Positions 56,219 through 64,000 of a stretch of DNA of 64,000 nt are shown in pieces. The translations under genes and the position numbers were made by a program. A model generated the notes under the pieces. That model was given only the letters and a program-made list of their open reading frames with translations, was not told the DNA's origin and ran no database searches. The stretch spans positions 1,488,001 to 1,552,000 of the forward strand of contig JBLDXI010000015.1 of assembly GCA_047495785.1 (NCBI GenBank), in the 5' to 3' direction. Numbering within the stretch: the stretch's first letter is position 1; each line of letters starts with the position of its first letter. The stretch is from Lepidodermella squamata. Taxonomy: Eukaryota > Gastrotricha.

Positions 56219-58542
56219 AAATGCCGAACTCCGGCTGCTCAATAGCCTGTAATATGGTGCCAAAATATGAATCGTACGAGGCTGTGGGCGAAATTTCTCT
56301 AGCAAAATGAGGCAATGTTTTGCGAAGTCTGGCAATGAATTCTGCGAATATTTGGTCATTTTACAACCCGTGAAATTTCGCCCATTAATGCCCTAGTTGT
56401 GATTTTTAAATAAAATACACCGATATGCGTTGATTCGCTTCCCTTTTTATTGTTGTGATTGAAACTGCATTAATTGAAAGTTACTGCAGTATTGGCCGCC
56501 GATAAAAACGGAACGGCGTAAACCGGCGTCTGTGCTCAATAGGATAGTAAAAAATGGTGCCAAAATGTTGATAGAATCAATCAGAGTGTGAGCACAATTT
56601 CACATGGGAAATTAGAAGAAAGCGATCCGGTCATTTTACATTTTATTGGCGGAGTTCCTTACAATTTTAGTTGCAATTGTGAGAGTCAGCGTTCTTATGA
56701 ACCATCCTAGTCGTGTTTAAATTTTGCCTTGCGGGCGAGATAGATCACGCTTGGCTACAAATAACTGCCAGATGAATCGTTAAGGTGCTCACCAAAAATA
56801 TCGACCCCCTGTTTTTTAAGGGAATCTTGTTTAGCACCTTCGAAAACTCCTAGATGTCAATCTCTCGGAGTTTCTAACCCTTTATTTACCTGCTGACACG
56901 GCTTTGAAAGAATTATACTACAAAATGCCATGCTTTGGACGAATACCTTTTTCTTTTTTCCGATTGATGAATTTCTGCCCGTTTTCTTCCAGAGACGATC
57001 TGCTGGGCCTTAACGACGAGTAATTTCATTCTACCCCATTGATTCAGTAGACTTTAGCCCAAGTTACGCATTTTCAATTTTCGATAATTTAGTACCATCG
57101 CATAGCCCATGAAATTCTGAGTATACCATCTCATTTTTATTATGGCTGTTTGGATACTTCCTGGGTAAGCTATGAGTAAATGCGACGATATTTGTAGTGT
57201 AAAAGTGGCTATTATAACGCAACAGAAAAAGTGAAGCATCCACGTCAACACTCAAACAATCATCGGTATTCGGTATGGCGTCAAATAAATTCTTCAAGTT
57301 TCTGCGAAGCCAGCATCACCGCGCCCCTCAAGCATAGCAAGCATTGACTGTAAACGTTGTGCGCGCCCCGCCGAGGTTCTGTAGCGCATATTTAGTCGCG
57401 GAGGCTGTATTGCAACATTGCTGGAGAAGATCTCTCTCCGGAGAAGGCTATCGAAAGAAGAACACCATTTAAGATTTTCAATCAAGCTAGAAAGATATAA
57501 TTACCGATCGTGTAGCCGTTGACGAGGTCTTTGCATTCGGAAACTCAACACAATGGTTTTGCGCTGACCATGGGAGAATTTGGCCGCCGGCATAGCAGAG
57601 TGACACAGGGGAGGAGAAAGCTAACAGGCTTGAATAGACGATAGTAGAAGTAGGCGACGCTTTTAGCGAAGCACAACATAGATCGAAGCTCGCATATTCA
57701 CCAGTCGTCGTAGCCTGAAATTATTCGGTCTCATGTTAAACGTTCTTAGGTTGACGTCTGAAACTCCACTTTAAGGAATATGTAATTTTTCTTCTATTTC
57801 TCATTTCTAAATTATATGTAACTCAATTGCAATATAACAATTAGTATAACACATGGGCCTCGGTGAATTATTCGCGACATGGCAGATGGCAGACCATGGG
57901 TTAATTGATATAGACCACCGATGCCGCCAGACAGGGTTGACAGGTGCGCAATACATAGAATTCCAAATTTTGAATTATATTAGGGTGCAATAAATTCTGC
58001 TTGTTCGCAGAAAAGTTTACGAATTTTGGAAATTTTGGGAAAGTTTTGCACGAGAACCCCTACTGAATTTTATTCTGGTACTTATGCCGCCTAGTTATTC
58101 TAAAGTAGCCCTTTGACATCAGCGTGCGCGGTCCAACATTTGTAAAAAAAAGACTTTGCCAGTGCGCGCGCGATGACGGCAATAAATGATGAGCGCGCAT
58201 TTTCGTTACCTGCCGTTTCGTCTGTTTGCTGCGTACAATTTAATGATGGGTCCTCGCATAAGTCGGATCTTAGTAATTATAATGCATTTGTCATGATTAT
58301 CTCCACATCATCGGTGGTTTATAAAGCTATAAAGCTATAAAGCAAATACATGATTATCGCTGGATTATCATTTTAAGTGCTTACCCCCGTACTAAAAAGC
58401 GAACAGGTGCCCGAACTGAGGCACAGAGTTGTGTCTGCGTAAAGCCAGGGAGCATTATTGGTATTCGAAATGGGGAGAAAACATTTTTTGAACTGAAAAT
58501 ACACAGAATCATCAGTAAGCTTAGATACCAAATGAGCAGCTA
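56219..58542. other. Intergenic, decayed GPCR tail and unresolved minus-strand frames
   Basis: A possible AATAAA for DAP3 lies near 56409. A GPCR-tail copy lies at 56441-56535. Minus-strand frames at 57485-57294 and 57297-57064 nearly abut with a one-base shift and read SAGRAQRLQSMLAMLEG then NLFDAIPNTDDCLSVDV; this looks coding-like but I cannot name it or fix its splicing. The rest shows no feature. Confidence 0.4.
56441..56535 (-). pseudogene. Decayed copy of GPCR 3 C-terminal tail
   Basis: The minus strand reads AQTPVYAVPFLSAANTAVTF, matching the tail of the GPCR exon at 62987-63451 (AQTPVHAVPFLPPAPTAVET). The match also covers 3' flanking sequence (TTTTTATTGTTGTGATT near 56443). No other receptor sequence is present. 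Confidence 0.7.
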
Positions 58543-58827
58543 TTATAATACCGAGCCAATGGTTTGACATGTCTTGGTGGAGTCGGTTGTTCCATCTGGG
58601 CTCGACTTGGGGCAGTATTCTGCCGATTTGGCGCCGCAAAAGTTGGTCGTCGTGTCACAGGCTGTGCCGCTTTGACAGCTTTTCCCGTCGGGACACGTAG
58701 CTGTGGATGATGAGCATGGGGCACACGTGGTAGTCGCTGCTGCAGTGGACGTTGTCGAAGGTGGGCAGCATCTTGCAAGAGAGGCAGTCAGTGCAACGAA
58801 AACAAAGATGCTATGAAAGTTGGTCAT
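58543..58827 (-). CDS. Small secreted cysteine-rich protein
   Basis: A single frame of 94 residues opens with a clear signal peptide (FHSIFVFVALTASLARC). The mature part of about 75 residues holds about ten cysteines in a Thr/Ser-rich background (CCPP, CAPC, CPDGKSC, GTACDTTTNFCG, YCPK, TCQ). The spacing suggests a disulfide-bonded domain of WAP/EB-module type, but I cannot assign it to a known family. No intron is seen. No function can be given; it is presumably exported. It sits alone between intergenic stretches. Confidence 0.65.
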   Translation of the reverse strand: MTNFHSIFVFVALTASLARCCPPSTTSTAAATTTCAPCSSSTATCPDGKSCQSGTACDTTTNFCGAKSAEYCPKSSPDGTTDSTKTCQTIGSVL

Positions 58828-59645
58828 TTTTGGTTTGTCGAAGGGAAAGTGAAAAAGACAAGTACAAAATTCATTACTGATAATCAGTCATTTTATAGCC
58901 GAAAACCTAATTACATGCTCGACGCTAATTACATGCTCGACGTAGGTGGGGGACAATGCATCACGCGCATCAGACTAGTGTCGACCTAAACTTCGGTAGA
59001 TACCTCAGATATATGACCGATATCAACGCTTACGATCAATGCTGTCCCATATATGAGCAGCAGCACCTCATTAAGATAAAAACTTGAAAATAGCGGCGAT
59101 TTTCATGGTAATAGCAACCAGCCTGTGACTGGAGGAGCTTCTCGGTTGATACGGCATCAGCAAAGAATTTTCCACCTAGGTTCATTAAAAAGAAAAAAAT
59201 CCCTTATCACGCACTTGATCAAGGTGCAATTAACAAACTCTTGCTGTAGCCTCTTTTGTCTCTTAAAAACACGTGTAAACCTGAAACAAAAGCAATCTCT
59301 AGCCCCTGGGCTATTAAACAAATTATCATGATAAAGTAATTATCACGAACATCAACGCGGCAACCCACTCGTCGGGTTAAGCCTCATTTTCTTGAAGGTT
59401 GTTAATGCATAATGATGTTATGTCGAGCACGGCATAAGAAAGATTTCTCTGTATTAAACAACTTGTACCCTTCTTTTACCCACTCGAAAAAAATCAAACC
59501 GAGAAATAACGACTATATTGCCGCCACCGGATGCCAAAATTCTCGGCATCTCCTCTCGAACAACCCGTACGCCTTTCGTGAGCACAGGTCATCAGCCGAC
59601 GTTCCAGTTCGAATCGCCTAGGCCCGGGCGGACAAGCCGACGAAG
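58828..59645. other. Intergenic, nothing recognised
   Basis: Short frames only. A duplicated 18-base phrase (TTACATGCTCGACG) occurs twice at about 58911-58941. Confidence 0.4.
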
Positions 59646-60240
59646 ATTATCGTTATTGGTCTCGATGTGAAGGCCGCCTATGATTCGGTTTGGCACGCTG
59701 GCTTGGTCCATAAGCTCCTCATTAGGTGGCGATTGGATTACTTGTGCTATCCAGGCTCTTGTTGCCAGTTTCCTTACAGTCGGCAGGTCCGGTTGAATTG
59801 GAGTTTTCCGCAAGGGGCCCTGCAGTTTCCCCTCACCATCTATACCAGCGACCTGTCCTCCTCACACCGAGTGCACCTGAGACTTCCCTGGGCGCCTATG
59901 CTGACGACGATCCGCGGGCGCTACCTTATAGTCGAGTCTAAGACGGACGCCAAGAACGCGGTCGATCGCCTGGATCAGCCTTTGGCGCTAGCAATTCAAT
60001 TCCTTTAAATCGAGGTCATCGCTTTCTCTCGCCAGCCCCTGGTCATTCGACTCGAACTAGGCGACACCACCATTCCACTGTTGACTGCGCTGCGCATCCG
60101 TGGTCTCATTTTCGATGACAAACTCACTTGGAAGCCTCACATTGGCCACATATACTTCAACGGTTTGGGCGAAATTTGTCGTGGTTTCACACGTGGTCAT
60201 GCGCCGTCCGGAGCCACACCTTCTATTAACTATTAAAGAT
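59646..60240 (+). pseudogene. LINE reverse transcriptase relic (jockey-like)
   Basis: Plus-strand pieces in changing frames follow the order of a non-LTR reverse transcriptase. KIIVIGLDVKAAYDSVWH is motif A. SFPQGALQFPLTIYTSDL is the motif B region. GAYADDD at about 59890-59910 is the catalytic YADD box, in another frame. Finally LRIRGLIFDDKLTWKPHIGH (about 60091-60150) is the thumb-proximal block. Frameshifts and stops rule out activity. No 5' UTR, endonuclease or tail was seen. Confidence 0.85.
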
Positions 60241-60886
60241 TGTCGGGCCCCGAGTCCCAAACGCGACCGTTCGCGATCGATCATGCCAGAATAATACTCC
60301 GAATAAACTTGATTTAAGCAAATTGATTAAGTATTGATTCTCGAAACGTCATTTTGGAACCCTTTGATTTCCAGTCAACCGGAATTACTCTAAAATTGTT
60401 ACCCCCAATAGCGCCTTGAAAAACTATTAAAATGATAAAAATTAACCTGGTCGCTCAACAAGTTAGATTTTCTCTTTTTCTCAATTTAAGATTCTTTTTC
60501 TGCAGGTTTTCACGCTTTAGATTTTTTCGAAAAAATAACATTTATTTCAGAATAATTTTGAAAACCTAATCCCTAATCCGATATGGTTAATTGTTGATAT
60601 TATACTAATTTTTAAGTAGGTGACAGTTTCTACTGCAGTAGGAGCGGGCGGTAAAAACGCAACGGCGTGAACCGGGGTCTGCGCGGTCCGAAGTCTACTG
60701 TTCTCGCACTTCCCAGGACCAAAACGCAAAGCGAAAATGTATGCCGGTCAATAAACTTTATTTCACAAATACTAATATCGTCAATTTTTACCCTATTCGT
60801 AGTAACATTTCCTAATAATCATAATTTTAATGTTTTTGATGTCATCAAAGAAAGTCATCATTTAGAAGAGAAGGTCATCGCTTGAT
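60241..60886. other. Intergenic with a second GPCR-tail copy
   Basis: Besides the GPCR-tail copy at 60590-60690 the stretch is AT-rich without recognised genes. Confidence 0.4.
60590..60690 (-). pseudogene. Copy of GPCR 3 C-terminal tail
   Basis: The minus strand reads AQTPVHAVAFLPPAPTAVET, 18 of 20 or more residues equal to the tail of the exon at 62987-63451, and the nucleotide match includes TTTCTACTGCAGTAGGAGC. The upstream receptor sequence is absent. The frame runs on without the original stop. Confidence 0.75.
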
Positions 60887-62205
60887 TCACGGGCCGTAGC
60901 AAAGGGCACCTTGAGCCAGAGCTGAACACGGAGCATCGTTCAAGTAAAGCCGATCAGGATACTCACTCGAAACGCCGTAGGGTATGTAAGCGCCACACTG
61001 CCCGTCTTGGCTAGGCTCATCTGGGCCCCATTGATATGGGAAGTCTTCGAAAGGTTGGCCATCAATCCATGCCCAAGTGTTCGCCGCATTTTGCCGCAAG
61101 CCAATCCACACTGTTTCGAGGGTCTGGTTGATCATCGCAGCTCGCGTAACGTCCTGTTCGAAAGCGGAGCGCACTTTCGCAAGCATAGCGTTGTTGCCCC
61201 GGCAAACGCTGCTAGCCGCGTCCCAAGTCAGCAACCCTGGTACCGGTACTGCGTAGATCCTCAGTGTCAAGCTTTCGCACTCCTGCTGCGTTTTGAAAAA
61301 GCTGCTTAGCGGGAATTGGTACTCGGTCGAAATGCAGCCTGACGCCGCTTTGCGGCACGCAGCAGGGCCGGTGTAATTAACGCAGCGAATGTACGAGTCC
61401 TGCCGAAAAACAATGGCGAAAATAAATGTTCTTTAATTGAAAGCCGGTAAAAGATCATTTTGCACTAGAAATTGGACCAATCTAAAACCTTTTTACACCT
61501 TTAAATTTCCGAGATTTTCTATTGCTACGCTAGAACTGTTTCGCACACAAAAAGAACGTAGTGTCGTTTAGCGATTATTTCGGGAGATGTATCATCGAGA
61601 GGGGCAGACTTACAGGTATCGGCGACGGGGGATCAATGAAGGATTCGCAAATGGCACCATCGGCTGAATATTCACATGGCGCGTCGTTCAACTTGAGATT
61701 GTTTGGGTAGTCACCGGTGTAAGGAATGAGAGCACCGCACGTTCCATCGCCACTTGGCACTTGGCTCACCAGGGCCCCAAATTGGATCCCCGGTTAAAAG
61801 CTGCACGCCGTCAATCCAACTCCAAGTTGACATTGATATGTATCTGACGCCGACCCATGCCGTATTGAGCTGGTTGCTGCTCATCAGCGCTTGAACAGCA
61901 GCTAGCTCGGAGTCGTTTTTCATCGTTGCAAGTTCACCCAACGCCTGCTGGCATAGAAATGCGGCGCCCGGCTTCGTTAGCTGCTGCGGGTTTTTAATCA
62001 CAGTGAAACGTTTCCTCGCCGTCGTGCACAGGTTTTTCGTAGCGAAAGTGTAGGCGGCTGGAAATTGAACCCAACCAGAGGGACAACTTGTCGACAGGCA
62101 ATTAACAGTGCCATTAGTTGTCATCGCAACACAGCGACGCCAGGCGCCATTCGCAGATCCGTAAAAAATGGTAGCGATGAAAATGTAAGTGGAAATGAAA
62201 TTCAT
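60887..62205 (-). pseudogene. Two-domain secreted C-type lectin gene with a 7-bp frameshift
   Basis: Exons 62205-61614 and 61399-60887 join in phase 0. After the signal peptide (ISTYIFIATIFYGSANG) come two C-type lectin-like domains. Domain 1 has AWVGVRY, then STWSWIDG, then WGPGEPS. Domain 2, in exon 2, has VWIGLRQ, NTWAWIDG, WGPDEPSQDGQCGAYIP and LNDAPC. The WIGL, WxWxDG and final Cys pattern is typical. Exon 1 is 592 bases, seven more than a multiple of three, and CACTTGG is duplicated in tandem at 61751-61764 right after the GEPS codons. One copy fewer would restore a frame of 366 codons including the stop; domain 1 reads on cleanly as SGDGTCGAL in that frame. The gene is therefore disrupted by a recent change or by a sequencing error. 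Confidence 0.85.
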
Positions 62206-62986
62206 TTTAATCGTCAGGATAATTAATGTTGAGAAAAGCTTGGAATGAATAATAACCTGTACAACGCAGAATTTATAGCCAACCGAAGCATTTAGAGCTG
62301 CTGGTGAAAAAACAGCTCCTCGTTTGTTACGTAATATCGAAAAATTAATTAGAACTAAATAACTTCATTAATTAATGTTTTGCACGTGCCGGGTATTATA
62401 CCTTCTGCACCACGCGATCGTTAGAATCCACGATTATTTTTCGTAACAGCATATGTCTAAGAATTTTTTGACCTGGTGCATTCGTTTTAGCGAATTATTC
62501 AATGAACCTCCTTTGGGGTTATCGGAAGATAAGGTGCTAGTCAGTAAAATGTATGTTCAAGCTGTAGAATGAGGCATACTCAAAAATTGAGAAACCGAAT
62601 TCGATAAAATGTTTCAGGGAGTTAACTTGTTAACTAAACGATGAGGTCCAATAAGAGTTAACGGTTCTGAACCACTGTGGGCTCACAGTTCAGGTTTAAG
62701 TTTAACCACCGTTCTGCGTCGATTTACCTGGGCCCGGATAGTCCTTTGGATTTCTTCCTAATCTACAGACGCTTAGGAACCCTGCAAACTGTAAAAGAAC
62801 GAAAATCGAATGATTCTGTTGGGGGGAAAGACTGCTTTTCGGCTAGATTATACGTAACCATCACATACATTTTTTAATTTAAGGAAAAATCATGAATTTT
62901 GAGTATTTGGACGTGAGAAATTCGAACGCCCAATCTGAGATCGGCTGAAATACTCTGATAGCCTAAGACTGATAATATACTAATTT
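62206..62986. other. Intergenic, nothing recognised
   Basis: This stretch holds the region upstream of the lectin gene and the 3' flank of GPCR 3. Only short frames without domains are present. Confidence 0.4.
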
Positions 62987-63451
62987 TTATTGTTGTGATT
63001 CAGCTGTGATATAATTGACAGTTTCTACTGCAGTAGGAGCCGGCGGTAAAAACGGCACGGCGTGAACCGGGGTCTGCGCGGCGCTCGGCGGTTCTTGGCG
63101 CTGTTTCGAGCGCGCAACCAGTTCAAGTGCGCGCTCGGCGTAGCGCGGCCAGCACCGGCTGAGGGTCTGATAGAACAGCACCTTGATTTCGAGGCGGAGT
63201 TTGTCGCTGGCGAGCGCGAATATAACGAGGTTATCGGCGTAGCTGAGGCACGTCAGCACGCTGAATGCGTTGAGGACGCTGCAGATCTGGTCGAAGAGCA
63301 GAAGCGCGTTGTCTGCGCCGTTGATGGCCTCGTACAGGCGCAGCGTGGCGCCGAGGGCGAGTTGCGGCAGCACGCACGTGAAGAAGTTGAGCGTGACGGC
63401 GGTGAGCAGGAACACGGTCGAGCGCATGCGCTTATCGACAAAAGCCGATAC
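62987..63451 (-). CDS. Rhodopsin-type GPCR, last exon only (GPCR 3, partial)
   Basis: The exon starts after a TAATAG acceptor at 63451 and encodes about 154 residues: the end of the third intracellular loop (FVDKRMRST), TM6 (VFLLTAVTLNFFTCVLPQLA), a short loop, TM7 (VLTCLSYADNLVIFALASDK) and a tail. TM7 has ADNLVIF in place of NPxxY, as in many divergent nematode receptors. The tail is basic, then Pro-rich (PVHAVPFLPPAPTAVETV). The upstream exons would lie at higher coordinates beyond the window or were lost. The same tail recurs at 60590-60690 and 56441-56535, pointing to local duplication of this gene family. Confidence 0.65.
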   Translation of the reverse strand, partial: VSAFVDKRMRSTVFLLTAVTLNFFTCVLPQLALGATLRLYEAINGADNALLLFDQICSVLNAFSVLTCLSYADNLVIFALASDKLRLEIKVLFYQTLSRCWPRYAERALELVARSKQRQEPPSAAQTPVHAVPFLPPAPTAVETVNYITAESQQ

Positions 63452-64000
63452 CTATTAGCCAAATTTGACAGATTTAAAGCATGAATATTTAGTAGCTGAA
63501 AGCTTCAACCCAATTTCGGACACAAGTAGAAATAAAATTTCACAATCAATTTTTGAAATCGATTGCGATATTTCAAGCCGAATAAGATAATTATTTACTC
63601 GCAGTAGATACCTATAGTTAAAGGGTCGGTATATTCGCGTTAGAATTTTTGAATATTGACAGGGCGATTTTGACTTGAGGTACTTTTAAAAGGACTTAAA
63701 GTTGTGGATAATTAAACATTTCCTGCTTGGAAACTGGAAATGTTCAAAATTTGAAACTGAGTAAGACTCAGGCTTCGATGTCGGCTTGGACTTAACTGCT
63801 GAACATGTCCTTGTGCGCTTGTAGGATCTGAATCCTAAGTTTCTGAACCTTTCTTAAAGGTTCCGCTTACATCATGAGCCGAAAGGTCTGCTATGTGTTG
63901 AATTCATTCAACGTATTTTTCCATAATGAATCCAAAACGGATTCACTGCATTTCTTTGCAAGCTTGGATTTAAGCTTCAGAATGATCAAATTAATACGTA
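63452..64000. other. Probable GPCR 3 intron, nothing recognised
   Basis: The sequence has no recognisable exon on the minus strand up to the window edge. Only short frames are present. Confidence 0.4.

Noticed and set aside
57064-57600. Minus-strand gene in several pieces
   Set aside because: Two frames nearly join but need a frameshift, and no splice pair works. No domain was recognised, so it is mentioned only as unresolved.
1-64000. CRISPR array, operon promoters of bacterial type, riboswitches
   Set aside because: The window is eukaryotic: spliced genes, polyadenylation signals, a nuclear tRNA with internal promoter. No regularly spaced direct repeats with unique spacers were seen.

Overview
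This window is animal nuclear DNA, probably from a nematode or a close ecdysozoan. Genes are split by many introns of about 50-60 bases with T-rich 3' ends. Two same-strand gene groups are packed 56-254 bases apart like nematode trans-spliced operons. Nuclear metazoan genes are recognisable: kinesin-2 (KIF3B), PEX5, DPP8/9 and mitochondrial ribosomal protein S29/DAP3. The phylum is inferred from architecture and gene content; the sequence alone does not prove it.

Layout. At 1-4.4 kb are three tandem MINPP-like histidine phosphatase genes, the first cut by the window edge. At 4.6-5.8 kb, on the minus strand, is a one-pass membrane protein with a long Pro/Asp-rich tail. At 6.5-8.5 kb is a five-exon rhodopsin-type GPCR. 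From 8.6 to 20 kb the DNA is almost entirely mobile: a pogo/Tigger-like MITE, a small fold-back, a 7.5-kb TA-flanked element (11141-18674) that contains a 4-kb palindrome, and a LINE fragment. At 20.4-21.7 kb is a P-loop NTPase that may belong to the Crinkler-associated group, followed by an unidentified minus-strand gene (23.0-24.0 kb), a kelch fragment, an element built from a TTGAGCAC motif, and tRNA-Ala(CGC).

After about 3 kb with nothing recognised, a second GPCR (29.9-32.5 kb) is followed by three tandem minus-strand STELLO/DUF288-like glycosyltransferase genes (32.7-37.1 kb). KIF3B lies at 38.2-40.5 kb with no intron. A tRNA-derived SINE and a decayed copy of the KIF3B 5' coding region lie behind it. 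PEX5 (42.0-43.6 kb) and DPP8/9 (43.7-49.8 kb) are on the same strand only 80 bases apart. DAP3 runs from 50.2 to 56.2 kb because its introns hold a Penelope-like reverse transcriptase between direct repeats and a PIF/Harbinger transposase relic. The last 8 kb holds a small secreted Cys-rich protein, another LINE relic, a two-domain C-type lectin gene broken by a 7-base duplication, and the last exon of a third GPCR whose tail recurs twice nearby.

The genes do not form one pathway. Shared themes are local tandem duplication (phosphatases, glycosyltransferases, GPCR tails), possible polycistronic transcription, and heavy but mostly dead transposon load. For every multi-exon gene except the lectin, the joined exons stay in frame (total length divisible by three). 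The lectin fails only by the duplicated 7 bases.
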